Source: Thermococcus piezophilus | GTDB lineage: Archaea > Methanobacteriota_B > Thermococci > Thermococcales > Thermococcaceae | Reading direction: 5' to 3' | Length of the DNA: 64,000 nt | NCBI RefSeq assembly: GCF_001647085.1 | Contig: NZ_CP015520.1 | Coordinates: 1,632,219 to 1,696,218, forward strand | Part shown: one piece after another, positions 35,783 through 44,502 of the stretch | Layout of the letters: the number at the start of each line of letters is the position of its first letter | Numbering within the stretch: position 1 is the stretch's first letter | Program-made: the position numbers and the translations under genes | The notes under the pieces: model-generated | The model's input: only the letters and a program-made list of their open reading frames with translations | What the model was told of the DNA's origin: nothing | Databases searched by the model: none

Positions 35783-36706
35783 ATGACGATGATCCTCATA
35801 ACCGCCGCCCTCTTCATGGCCTGGGCGATAGGCGCAAACGACAGTGCAAAGGCCGTTGGAACCGCCGTTGGGTCTGGAGTTATCGGATTCAAGCGGGCCG
35901 TGCTGCTCATCGGGATATTTACGACTTTGGGTGTCCTTCTCGGCGGTTCGGGCGTTTCAGGAACGGTGAGCGGGTTAGCCGGAGGTATAGAAGCCCCGAC
36001 GCTCGGTTTAGTGCTCTTCAGCGCGGCGGTGGCGGTTACAATTGCAAGCCTCTGGGGAAAGCCCATCTCAACCACTCAGTCCCTCCTCGGAGCTTTAACC
36101 GGTGCCTCCCTTGCGCTTGGCCTGTCTGTGGACTGGGGAACGCTGGGGAGGATAGCCCTTGCATGGGTTCTCTCCCCCATCCTGGCGGCTCTTGCGGCCA
36201 TAGTCGTCTATCGTCTCTACTCCCCGGTGTTGAAGAAAGTAAAGTGCCTCAGAAACTTGGAGCTGAGCCAGAGGTGGCTGATATTCACGGCGGCTTCTTT
36301 CTCAGCTTTCAACCTCGGTGCAAACGAGCTCTCCAACGTGGCAGGTATACTAGAAAGCTTGGGCTTTGATGGGCCTTTCAAGGTCGTCCTTGCACTTATG
36401 CTTGCTATTGGAGCGCTTACCTTTAGCTACGAGGTCATGATGACGGTTGGAAGAAACCTCTCTCCTCTGGGGCCAACTTCGGCCTTCTCATCACAGTTAG
36501 GGGCTTCTTTAGCGGTCAGCGCCGCTAACCTGCTGGGCCTTCCAGTTAGCTCTGGCCAGGCGATAATAGGCGCCATAAGCGGGCTTAGTGCTTATAAGGG
36601 CGAGCATGTAAACGTCAGGGTTCTCCTTGGAATAGTCCGGGGGTGGATTCTCGGTCCTCTGGCTGCGGGTGGGCTGGCATACCTGCTCGTCGGCCTCTTA
36701 GCTTAG
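35783..36706 (+). CDS. PiT-family inorganic phosphate transporter
   Basis: This 307-residue protein has about ten membrane segments and both PiT signature repeats: GANDSAKAVGTAVGSG near residue 17 and GANELSNVAG near 185. GKPISTTQSLLGA and PVSSGQAIIGA are the paired substrate loops. It moves phosphate with a cation across the cytoplasmic membrane. Start is ambiguous between GTG 35780, ATG 35783 and ATG 35789. There is no PhoU-like regulator next to it, although many PiT genes have one. Confidence 0.92.
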   Translation: MTMILITAALFMAWAIGANDSAKAVGTAVGSGVIGFKRAVLLIGIFTTLGVLLGGSGVSGTVSGLAGGIEAPTLGLVLFSAAVAVTIASLWGKPISTTQSLLGALTGASLALGLSVDWGTLGRIALAWVLSPILAALAAIVVYRLYSPVLKKVKCLRNLELSQRWLIFTAASFSAFNLGANELSNVAGILESLGFDGPFKVVLALMLAIGALTFSYEVMMTVGRNLSPLGPTSAFSSQLGASLAVSAANLLGLPVSSGQAIIGAISGLSAYKGEHVNVRVLLGIVRGWILGPLAAGGLAYLLVGLLA

Positions 36707-36747
36707 GCTTTTAAACCGACCGCCGAAGGTTCTTGAGGTGTTGCGAG

Positions 36748-38490
36748 ATGGTCGAGTTTAAGTTTGAGGTAAAGGCGAGAGACGCCGCTGGTAGGATTGG
36801 AAAGCTTGAAGTTAACGGGAAGAAGATAGAAACGCCTGCCATAATGCCAGTTATCAACCCGAAGCAGCTCATAGTGACGCCGAAGGAACTGAAGGGGATG
36901 GGCTTCGGCATAATAATCACAAACTCCTACATAATTTATAATACGCCGGAGCTGAGAGAGAGGGCCCTCGAGGTTGGCATCCACAGGCTCCTCGACTACG
37001 ACGGCATCATCGAGGTCGACTCCGGCTCCTTCCAGCTCATGCGCTACGGCGGCGTTGACGTTACCAACAGGGAAATAGTCGAGTTCCAGGAGAAGATTGG
37101 CGTCGACATCGGGACTTTCCTTGACATCCCCACACCGCCAGATGCTCCGAGGGAGAAGGCGGAGAAAGACCTCATGATAACCCTTGAGCGCGCTAAGGAG
37201 GCCGAGGAGATAAAGAGGATAGCGATGAACGCAACGGTTCAGGGCTCAACGTATCCGGACCTGAGGACATATGCCGCCCAGAAGCTCAGCGAGATGAACT
37301 TCGAGATTCATCCCATTGGCGCCGTCGTGCCGCTGATGGAGAGCTACCGCTACAGGGATCTGGTTGATGTTGTCATAGCCTCCAAGCAGGGGCTGAGGCC
37401 CGACAGGCCGGTCCACATCTTCGGCGCTGGCCACCCGATGATATTCGCCTTAGCTGTGGCGATGGGGATAGACCTCTTCGACTCTGCCAGCTACGCCCTC
37501 TACGCCAAGGACGACCGATATCTAACGCCTGAGGGGACAAAGCACCTGAGCGAGCTTGAGTACTTCCCGTGCTCATGCCCCGTCTGTTCCCGCTACACCC
37601 CTCAGGAGCTCCGCGAGATGCCGAAGGAAGAGCGCACGAGGCTTCTGGCTTTGCACAATCTCTGGGTAATCCGGGAGGAGCTCAATCGCGTGAAGCAGGC
37701 CATCAAGGAGGGCGAACTCTGGAGGTTAGTTGACGAGAGGGCGCGCTCACACCCGAAGCTCTACGCGGCCTACAGGAGACTGCTCAAATACCAAGATTAC
37801 TTGGAGCAGAACGAGCCGATAACCAAGGCGAGCGCCTTCTTCAAGGTGAGCGGAGAATCCTTGAATTGGCCGATAGTCCAGATGGCCAGAGCGAGGGCGG
37901 AGGGCGTTAAGGCCAAGTTCCCTGAAACAATCAACCATCCGATATTCGGGGAGATTCCCAAGTATTTAAGCCTCAGCTACCCCTTCGCTCAGAGTGAGGG
38001 CGAGGAGGACTTTACAATAGAGAAGCCAAAGAAGAGTGAGGTCAGGAACTACGTTATGGCTGTAGCCGAGTACCAGTTCGGAGAGGGTGCTGGGGAGGCC
38101 TTTAAGGACGCCTTCGTCGAGCTGTCGAGGAAGACGGGGATGCCAAGGCAGATAAAGGCAAAGGGCAAGCACCTTGCAACCTTCAGGGCCGAGGATGGGC
38201 TTTTAACGCTCGGTATCGAAGGTGCTAAGAGGCTCCACGAAATCCTGCCGTTCCCGAAGATGCGCGTGGTGGTCGATGAGGACGCCGAACCCTTCGCGAG
38301 GAAAGGCAAGAACGTGTTCGCGAAGTTCGTTATTGATGCTGACGAGAACATAAGGCCCTATGACGAAGTTCTGGTTGTGAACAAAAACGATGAGCTCCTG
38401 GCAACCGGGCAGACACTGCTGAACGGAAGGGAGCTCAAGCTCTTCCAGAGCGGTCTGGCCGTGAAGGCCAGGAGGGGAGTTGAGAAGTAG
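36748..38490 (+). CDS. tgtA: Archaeal tRNA-guanine(15) transglycosylase
   Basis: This 580-residue protein replaces guanine-15 of tRNA by preQ0, the first step to archaeosine. The catalytic domain shows DSGSFQLM at 91-98 with the general-base Asp, a second key Asp near 245 (DSASY), and zinc ligands C275, C277 and C280 (PCSCPVC). The C-terminal third holds the archaeal C1/C2 domains and a PUA domain (KMRVVVDEDAEPFARKGKNV). I start at ATG 36748, with GAGGTG 7 nt upstream. The partner RaSEA-like enzyme is at 1424-2398. A tRNA-Val gene follows by 43 nt. Confidence 0.96.
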   Translation: MVEFKFEVKARDAAGRIGKLEVNGKKIETPAIMPVINPKQLIVTPKELKGMGFGIIITNSYIIYNTPELRERALEVGIHRLLDYDGIIEVDSGSFQLMRYGGVDVTNREIVEFQEKIGVDIGTFLDIPTPPDAPREKAEKDLMITLERAKEAEEIKRIAMNATVQGSTYPDLRTYAAQKLSEMNFEIHPIGAVVPLMESYRYRDLVDVVIASKQGLRPDRPVHIFGAGHPMIFALAVAMGIDLFDSASYALYAKDDRYLTPEGTKHLSELEYFPCSCPVCSRYTPQELREMPKEERTRLLALHNLWVIREELNRVKQAIKEGELWRLVDERARSHPKLYAAYRRLLKYQDYLEQNEPITKASAFFKVSGESLNWPIVQMARARAEGVKAKFPETINHPIFGEIPKYLSLSYPFAQSEGEEDFTIEKPKKSEVRNYVMAVAEYQFGEGAGEAFKDAFVELSRKTGMPRQIKAKGKHLATFRAEDGLLTLGIEGAKRLHEILPFPKMRVVVDEDAEPFARKGKNVFAKFVIDADENIRPYDEVLVVNKNDELLATGQTLLNGRELKLFQSGLAVKARRGVEK

Positions 38491-38500
38491 CTTCGAAAAT

Positions 38501-38507
38501 TTTATAA
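38501..38507 (+). promoter_or_regulatory. TATA box of tRNA-Val
   Basis: TTTATAA lies about 30 nt before the mature 5' end of the tRNA, the spacing expected for an archaeal tRNA promoter with a very short 5' leader. Confidence 0.6.
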
Positions 38508-38533
38508 CCTTCTCCTTTTTCTTTACTCTGGGC

Positions 38534-38610
38534 GGGCCCGTGGTCTAGACTGGTTATGACGCCACCCTTACAAGGTGGAGGTCCGGGGTTCGAATCCCGC
38601 GGGCCCACCA
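38534..38610 (+). tRNA. tRNA-Val (anticodon TAC)
   Basis: The acceptor stem GGGCCCG pairs with CGGGCCC, followed by discriminator A and an encoded CCA. The D-arm contains TGGTTATGAC. The anticodon stem CCACC/GGTGG encloses CTTACAA, so the anticodon is TAC, reading GTA/GTG-type valine codons. The T-arm has GGGGTTCGAATCCC. There is no intron. It is the only tRNA in the window. The DNA after it changes to an AT-rich, decaying stretch. Confidence 0.97.
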
Positions 38611-38656
38611 TAACAGCCGAAATCTTTTAGGGAGCTTCACCCAAGGATTAATCCCT

Positions 38657-38932
38657 CTAAGAGCTGTACTCGTTTCCCAATCCTTCTACATACCTTTTCA
38701 AACCTTCAAAATCGCTAATGGATTGTAATAATTTTTCGTTATTTCCGCTAAATTGTACAACTCCGGGGTTCTTTTCATCCTCGACGTAAATGACAAGGGC
38801 CCGCCTTCCATCAACATCCCTTAACTCAATCTCAACCTCCCTCCCAATTAGCCATTCAAACTGCCTGGGCAACCTTAATACGGGATACCTGAATCCATCT
38901 TTACTTCTGCTCTGGCTAACCTTTCTTTTCAT
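38657..38932 (-). CDS. Small hypothetical protein, 91 residues, possible AbrB-like
   Basis: After a basic N-terminus the protein reads RYPVLRLPRQFEWLIGREVE and then ELRDVDGRRALVIYVED, an order of strand, short helix and strand that loosely resembles swapped-hairpin (AbrB/SpoVT) DNA-binding domains. The rest is helical (LLQSISDFEGLKRYVEGLG). The match is by eye and weak. It starts at ATG 38932. The gene is richer in A/T than its neighbours and lies directly after tRNA-Val, which suggests acquired DNA. No toxin partner is next to it. Confidence 0.5.
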   Translation of the reverse strand: MKRKVSQSRSKDGFRYPVLRLPRQFEWLIGREVEIELRDVDGRRALVIYVEDEKNPGVVQFSGNNEKLLQSISDFEGLKRYVEGLGNEYSS

Positions 38933-39030
38933 ACTCACTCTCCCCCAGAGTATCCTTTTTCTGTCTTTACTGAACCACTAAATGTCTTCCTAAACCTTGA
39001 ATTGGTAATAATCCACTTATTCCCTGCATA

Positions 39031-39640
39031 TCATGTGTAGCTTCCCGAATATACATACTTATCTGACAAAAACGCCATAATCTTCCCACTAGTATTTGTG
39101 TCCACAAGGACATTCATGATGATTGCATCATCCTTAGACAGCCTATCTGCTGAAATGAGCATGAACCCATAACAGTTTGGATAATTCTCCCATCCGTCCA
39201 CTATTACAGTAGCCCATGGATACAGGACATCATATTCCGTGCCCTCTGTTGGAACCTTTGAATGGGAGATTATACAACCCGGAAAGTATATCCTAACTTT
39301 GAAATCTTCCACCACATCACTCTTATCCTCTATCACGACAGTGTATACCCTGTAACTCTCTTTCCAGTTACGTTGTTAAGTGTCTTTACCGGAGTTCCGA
39401 CACCGTAAGCCTTCGTCAAGGATCATTGTACCATACACTGACTGACACCTGTGGTTCCTCAAAAATCCCTATTTTTGTGTAAACGAACGCTACCATAGGA
39501 TCTACAAGAGGAGTAAGGGCAATTCCAAGGACCAAACCCAATAGTACCCCTTTTCTTCCACTTATTTTTCTCCATGCCTTTTGAATTATGCCTCCATCCT
39601 TATTGTCCCTTTTATTTTGGTAGTTACTGGATCCTTCCAC
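39031..39640 (-). pseudogene. Broken membrane-anchored extracellular protein gene
   Basis: Read leftward from about 39640, an N-terminal cytoplasmic stretch and one membrane helix (GVLLGLVLGIALTPLVDPMV) lead into an extracellular region (PQVSVSVWYND). Two frame changes follow, each explained by one missing base, near 39418 and 39378, joining YGVGTPVKTLNN and WKESYRVYTVVIEDKSDVV. The rest (FPGCIISHSKVPTEGTEYD to SDKYVYSGSYT) is open to the stop at 39031. No family is recognised. The start overlaps the end of the DUF763 remnant. The region is AT-rich. Confidence 0.5.
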
Positions 39641-40559
39641 GGTGGATAGACATCGTAAACAAGCTCCAGAACGAGCGATAGAGCCCTCAGCGTGCTCGGG
39701 CCGAGACCCTTCAGGAGGAGAAGCTTCTCGTAGTTATTCACACTTAGCTCGCGGGCAAACTCAAGGGCTCTCTTGTTAAGCTCCAACCTTCCGAGGCTCT
39801 CGTATCTCCTGAGAAGGGAGACCTCATCGACGTCGCGCGGCTTGTAGTAGACAAGCGGTCGGTAGCCCCTCGCTATGGCCTTGAGGCTCTCAAACTCGCG
39901 CTCTATCTTCACGGGCTTTTCCTTGATGATATCGAGGAGCGTCTTCTGATATTCCCCGGCCTCTTTCGAGACAGTGTTCAGCGCAAACTCCCTCTTTAAA
40001 CCTGCAATCCCCTTGTGGGGGTCGAGTGTGAAAACCTCTGCGTCAAACCAGTGGAAACGCCTCGCGAGCCTTTCCCTCTCGTTCATACCCTGATGTATCA
40101 CTGCTCAGTTGCCCTCTTCGTCCAGGAAGAAGACGTGGTGGTACAACTGATAGCCCGTCTGGAGGGCCACTGTGTCGCCTTTGCCACAAGCCTGGACGTT
40201 CTGACGTATGGAGTCGGGTCGAGGTCGTAAATCTTGGCTATGGTTTTCAGTTCCTCCGGCGTTGCCCTGCTCTTCTTGCCCTTTCCGCCGGCCGCTTTAA
40301 CCCCGAGTTCCTCCCTCCAGAGGGCGTCCTTTATCATCCCTGCCGTTACCGTCGTACTCCCAGAGGAGTCCCAGTCCATGCCGATGACGTTGTTGAAGGC
40401 CTGAAACCATATCGGGTCGGATAGCCTCTCCAAGAGACCTTTAGTCCCGTACTCATCCACAGCCAGAAGAAGGACTAAGCGGGTGAGCCTTCTCATCCTC
40501 TGGGCCAGCAAGGGCGGAACGTGGCCGCCGTGGAGAGGTAAATCAGCGACGTTCCTCAT
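39586..40559 (-). pseudogene. Broken DUF763 gene
   Basis: The N-terminal part (NVADLPLHGGHVPPLLAQRM, YGTKGLLERLSDPIWFQAFN, NVIGMDWDSSGSTTVTAGM) and the C-terminal part (RRFHWFDAEVFTLDPHKGIAG to the end) are clearly one DUF763 protein. Near 40205 the frame shifts by one missing base between PTPYVR and VQACGKGDTVALQTGYQLYH. About 30 codons later, near 40114, a TGA stands where a conserved Trp (GNWAVIHQG) is expected. Two independent lesions argue for genuine decay. The product's biochemical role is unknown in the family. Confidence 0.7.
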
Positions 40560-40729
40560 CAGGGTTATATCATCACTCAATGTTTTAACCGTTGTTCCGG
40601 AAAATCATCATGTGAGAGCCAGGTGAGATGCATAATCATCGATTTAACCTGGCAGTAAAACAAGGAAAGCCTTTTTATCTTCTACTTCGATTTTCGTCTG
40701 CAGGTCTAATGCTGAAGGAGGTCGCGATA

Positions 40730-41457
40730 ATGGGAGTCGAAAAGGTTCCGAAGTATGACATCCCGACGGTTAAGGTTGATTACGTTTTTATCGAGCTCGA
40801 CAAGATGAAGCCACACGAGCAGCTCGTCCAGAAGGAGCTCGAGGCATTCATCGAGAGCGTCACCGGCTCCGGCCTCTTCTGGAAGCCGATGCTCCTCGCG
40901 AAGGTCCCGGGCGAGGACATGTACCTCATCGTTGACGGCCACCACCGCTGGGCCGGCCTTCAGAAGCTCGGCGCCAAGCGCGCCCCGTCGGTCATCCTCG
41001 ACTACTTCAGCGATGATGTGAAGGTCTACACCTGGTACCCTGCCTTCAAGGGCAGCCTCGAAGAGTTCTTGAGAGGCTCAAGACCGAGGGTCTCGAAGTC
41101 ATCGAGGATCCAGAGGCCGAGGAGAAGGCCGAGAGTGGCGAGATAGCATTCGCTCTCGTCGGCGAGAAGCGCTTTGCCATCCCCGGCGGCATTGATGAGC
41201 AGAAGAAGGTCAGCAAGGTTCTCGACGAGATGAGCGTTGAGGGTAAGATTGAGCTCATCTACTACGGTCTCAAGGAAGACGCTAGAGAGGACATGGCAAA
41301 GGGCGAGATTGACTATGTCTTCCTTAGGAAGGCTCCGAGCAAGGAAGAGGTCATGGAGCTCGTCAAGCGCGGTGAGGTCTACTCCCCGAAGACCACTAGG
41401 CATGTCCTTCCGTTCAACCCCGATAAGATAGACGTTAAGATTGAGGAGCTCTTCTGA
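40730..41457 (+). pseudogene. serK: ADP-dependent free-serine kinase (SerK) gene with one frameshift
   Basis: From ATG 40730 (GGAGGT 8 nt upstream) the first 113 or so residues match SerK, a ParB/Srx-fold kinase that makes O-phosphoserine from serine and ADP for cysteine synthesis. Key positions are Glu30 (KPHEQ), the reported catalytic residue, and the DGHHRW loop at 69-74. Near 41069 one base is missing. The original frame then reads GSRPRVSKSSRIQRP to a stop at 41146, while the expected sequence (ERLKTEGLEVIEDPEAEEK and on) continues in another frame to 41457. With one base restored the product would be 242 residues, normal length. It may be a sequencing error or a recent loss. Confidence 0.75.
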
Positions 41458-41495
41458 GCCCTAAGCTTTTAACCCCTTTTTCCTTAACTCCTTTC

Positions 41496-41568
41496 GCCGA
41501 TGAAGAAGGATCAACCGGCTGAAACCGCGCTTCGCGGTAAAGTGATGAGCAGTCCAGGAGGCTGAGGC
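41496..41568 (+). ncRNA. Candidate C/D box guide sRNA
   Basis: Four box-like elements occur in the right order: C-like GATGA (41499-41503), D' CTGA (41519-41522), C' GTGATGA (41542-41548) and D CTGA (41562-41565). GCC/GGC ends can pair as a terminal stem. The guides would be about 15 nt before D' and GCAGTCCAGGAGG before D. The D'-C' spacer is long and forms a hairpin (ACCGCG-CTT-CGCGGT). The 3' guide also holds the GGAGG ribosome binding site of the HAD gene. Targets were not determined. Confidence 0.5.
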
Positions 41569-42246
41569 ATGCTTAAGGGTTTAATCTTCGACGTGGATGA
41601 GACCCTCGTCTACTATGATGGCTACGATCACCGCGAATGGTACGAGAACTGGGTGATGCCCGCTTTAAGAAAGCATAACATCGAACTGGATTATGAGACT
41701 TACAAAAAGACCGTAACAGGCGAGTTGCCGAGAAGCTACGTCGAGCGCTTTGGGATCGATTACGTCGAGTTCTGGAAGCTCGTGGACGAGGTGAACCTGG
41801 AATACCGCAGGAAAATGGCGGAGATGGGAAGAATAAAGCCTTTCCCTGACGTTGATGCTCTGGGAGAGCTGAAGGAGATGGGCCTGAAGCTCGCCGCGGT
41901 GAGCAACGCCTCGCAGGAGTGCACAGAGTTTGTCCTTGACCTCTTCGGCCTGAGGAAGTACTTCGATGTTGTTTACGGCAAGGACTACTCCAATCTGGAT
42001 GGAGTTAAGCCCAATCCCTACCTCGTGGAGAAGGCCCTCAAGGCGCTGGGCCTCAAGCCGGAAGAGGCCATAGTGGTCGGTGACAGCACTCATGACGTTT
42101 TGGCTGCCCACCGTGCAGGAATGAAGGCCGTCAACGTCACCCGCTTCGGAAAGGTGGAAGGTGCCGACTACTACGTAAGCGACCTCTGGGAGCTGGTTGG
42201 GCTGATAAAAGAGCTCAAAGGAGAAAATAAAACTCAGTCGCCGTAG
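41569..42246 (+). CDS. HAD-superfamily hydrolase
   Basis: This 225-residue protein has the four HAD motifs: DVDET with nucleophile Asp8 and Asp10, AAVSNAS near 110, the Lys in DGVKPNPYL and VVGDSTHDV near 170. The cap is the helical type C1. The substrate is unknown; family members are phosphatases of small metabolites. GGAGG lies 7 nt before ATG 41569. It stands intact between two broken genes. Confidence 0.88.
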   Translation: MLKGLIFDVDETLVYYDGYDHREWYENWVMPALRKHNIELDYETYKKTVTGELPRSYVERFGIDYVEFWKLVDEVNLEYRRKMAEMGRIKPFPDVDALGELKEMGLKLAAVSNASQECTEFVLDLFGLRKYFDVVYGKDYSNLDGVKPNPYLVEKALKALGLKPEEAIVVGDSTHDVLAAHRAGMKAVNVTRFGKVEGADYYVSDLWELVGLIKELKGENKTQSP

Positions 42247-42305
42247 AATTCCTTTTCGTAGATGTCTATGCCAGGTGCTAGTTCTGCCCGGTGTGTGGGG
42301 CTAAG
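42234..42305 (-). pseudogene. Short C-terminal gene remnant
   Basis: On the minus strand the last 23 codons before a TGA at 42234 read as a plausible protein end (RAELAPGIDIYEKEFYGD). The frame is closed by a TAA just upstream and nothing coherent precedes it. The APGID element recalls the C-terminus of CoA-transferases, but the piece is too short to be sure. It overlaps the 3' end of the HAD gene. Confidence 0.2.
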
Positions 42306-42424
42306 TTAGAGTGAGGCTTCCTCTCAATTTTCTCTTTTGATGGCGATGTAATGAGTAGCTTCTCGCGAGAAGGAGTCTGATAGTAAGTTCTATGGGTCAG
42401 CTTTCAGAAGGATAAAGAAGATGT

Positions 42425-43442
42425 TCAAACCCCGAACTTCTCCTCGATATACGCTCTGATCAACTCTTTCGTCGCATTAAGCCCCTTGACGTGAGTGCGC
42501 TCCATGCCGTGACTGGCATGGACGCCTGGGTCAATGAGCGCAACCCTAAAATCCCAGCCGGCCCTTAGAGCGGCTGAACCATCGGAGCCGTAGTATGAGA
42601 AAACATCGATGACGGGGGGATGTCGTGCTTCTCCGCCAGTTCTATCAGCTTTGTCGTCATTCCGTAGTCGTAGGGGTCGCTTGAATCTTTGGCCGCTATT
42701 GAAACGGCCGTCTCTTTGCCAGCGACGCAATCGCCGACGATGCCCATGTCCACAACGAGCAGCTCCTTTATCGTTGGTGGATAGCCAGTCGAACCGCCGT
42801 GGCCGGCCTCCTCGTAGGGCGAGAAGAAGAACGCTACCGGAAGCTTCTCAAGGGCTTCGGCTCCCAAGTCAAGGATTAAGTCTATCATCACGGCCACGCT
42901 CGCTTTGTCGTCAAGGAAGTAGGCCTTGACGAAGCCGTTCACGTACTCAAACTTTGCATCAAAGGCTATGAAATCGCCTGGCCCTATGCCGAGCTTTTCG
43001 GTGTCTTCTCTCTTCTCGACCTCTGCATCAACCTTATGTACATGTTCTCCTCCTTGCGCTCCTTCTTTCCGGCATCTCTGTTCACGTGGACGCTTGGGTT
43101 CTTGAGGAGGAGCGTTCCGCGATAGCGCTTGCCCGAGCGGGTTATTATGGTGCAGTACTCACCCTCGAATGTGGGCAGAAGAAGACCGCCGATTCTTGTG
43201 AATGAGAGATGTCCATCCGGAAGGATTCCCTTCACCATCGCTCCGGGAGTGTCCACGTGAGCCGCTATCACGAGCTCCGGTTCTGGATGGTTGCCCGCTA
43301 TCAAGGCCCCTTTGTTGGTGTAGTAAGTATTTACTCCGTTCTCACGCAGGAGATTCTCGATGTGCTTAATGACCTCAACGGTGTAGCCGGTCGGGGAGGG
43401 TATCTCCAGAATCTCTTTGAGTACCTCGACCACGCGCTCCAT
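42425..43442 (-). pseudogene. M42-family aminopeptidase gene with two frameshifts
   Basis: From ATG 43442 (GGTGGTT upstream) the sequence matches M42/TET peptidases: LEIPSPTGYTVEVIKHIE, VIAAHVDTPGAMV with metal ligands His and Asp, and VHVNRDAGKKERKEENMYIR. One missing base near 43036 shifts to VDAEVEKREDTEKLGIGPGD, which continues with YFLDDKASVAV, SPYEEAGHGG and VVDMGIVGD. A second missing base in a run of six C near 42613-42618 shifts to VIDVFSYYGSDGSAALRAG and ends with HASHGMERTH. All catalytic motifs survive across the three pieces. These enzymes form dodecamers that trim peptides in the cytoplasm. Confidence 0.75.
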
Positions 43443-43497
43443 GATAACCACCGCAGAATATTCCTCCGTCTGCTTAAAACCTACTCGGAAGGTCGAA

Positions 43498-44379
43498 TCA
43501 GACTCCAAGGATTTTGAGCACCATGAACAGGCCAATAACCGCCAGCGTCAGCACGAATGTAACGCTTATTGCCTCCTCAGCCTTTAGTTTGTACTGGGCC
43601 AAAATCGCGTTGGCCGCTATGGCCGGAGGCATCGAAGCCTCAACGAGGACGGAGTATAAGATGTCCTGGTTCGCAAAGCGCAGGGTGAGGAACACGAAGA
43701 GGAATGGCACCGCTATCCTGAACGCCCCGACCTCGAGAAGCTTTTTGGCCTGGAACCTGCTGAAGCTTATGCGGGAGCCAAAGTATATGACAAGCAGAGG
43801 GATGCTCCACCATCCAATGGTCCTTATCGGGTCAAGGAGGGAGGGAGGAAGCTTTATTCCCGCGATAACGATGGCCAAAGCGATGAGGTTAGCGATGGTC
43901 GGTGGGAACTTGAGGACCTTTATGAAGCTTCTCTTTATCGATACCCCACCGCTGGAGTAGTGGGCGGCTATGAACGTGACTATGGGAAGCGCTATCATCG
44001 AGTTGGTGGTCGAGTATAGTATGGCCGGCGTTATGTCATCAAGGAAGAGGCTCGCTATAGGAAAGCCCAGGGCGGCGGTGTTCGGATAAACCGATAGGAC
44101 CATCAGGGCGCCAGCCCACTTCTTGTCCTTAAGGAAAACCCTCCCATAGGCATAGGAGAGACCAAGGCTGAGGGCGATTACCAGGAAAACGTAGAGGAAG
44201 ACGGTCTTGATGCTGAGGAGGTATACCAAATCCTTGCTCGCGACGTTGCCGAAGATGAAAAAGGCCAAGAGGAAGTCGTTTACCAGAATGCGGAGGTAAT
44301 CAAAGGGCTTGTCGTCTTTAATCATCAGCTTGAGGATGTAACCTAAAGCGATGAGCGCGAGCATCTGGACGATGTTCAT
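43498..44379 (-). CDS. AEC-family (auxin efflux carrier type) transporter
   Basis: This 293-residue protein has about ten membrane segments in the inverted-repeat layout of the AEC/BASS group. SVYPNTAALGFPIASLF near 95 is the conserved crossover of the first repeat and EASMPPAIAANAILAQYKL near 245 that of the second. Members export or import organic anions such as malate. It is divergent from the ArsR-like gene, with about 120 nt between, so the operator there could also influence it. The substrate is unknown. Confidence 0.85.
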   Translation of the reverse strand: MNIVQMLALIALGYILKLMIKDDKPFDYLRILVNDFLLAFFIFGNVASKDLVYLLSIKTVFLYVFLVIALSLGLSYAYGRVFLKDKKWAGALMVLSVYPNTAALGFPIASLFLDDITPAILYSTTNSMIALPIVTFIAAHYSSGGVSIKRSFIKVLKFPPTIANLIALAIVIAGIKLPPSLLDPIRTIGWWSIPLLVIYFGSRISFSRFQAKKLLEVGAFRIAVPFLFVFLTLRFANQDILYSVLVEASMPPAIAANAILAQYKLKAEEAISVTFVLTLAVIGLFMVLKILGV

Positions 44380-44435
44380 GGGGACGATTTAGATTTGAGC
44401 GTTAAAACGTTTTTGGCATCACAGACCGATAAACT

Positions 44436-44479
44436 TTTATATACCTACTGCCCAAGTTAAGTACAGAAAATTGTACTAC
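44436..44479 (+). promoter_or_regulatory. Promoter and operator of the ArsR/DUF4097 cassette
   Basis: A TATA box (TTTTATATAC, 44435-44444) is followed by TTAAGTACAGAAAATTGTAC (44457-44476). This contains a perfect inverted repeat, GTACA-6 nt-TGTAC (44461-44476), and a further TCTGTAC lies at 44485. The repeat covers the expected transcription start, a position where a bound repressor would block transcription. The first gene encodes an ArsR-like repressor, so autoregulation is likely. A very similar sequence lies before the MFS gene at 47686. Confidence 0.6.
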
Positions 44480-44502
44480 AAAAGTCTGTACCTGGTGGTA
44501 GC

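Noticed and set aside
42358-42371. Perfect 14-bp palindrome CTTCTCGCGAGAAG
   Set aside because: It lies between two gene 3' ends; without a promoter or T-run nearby there is no supported role.
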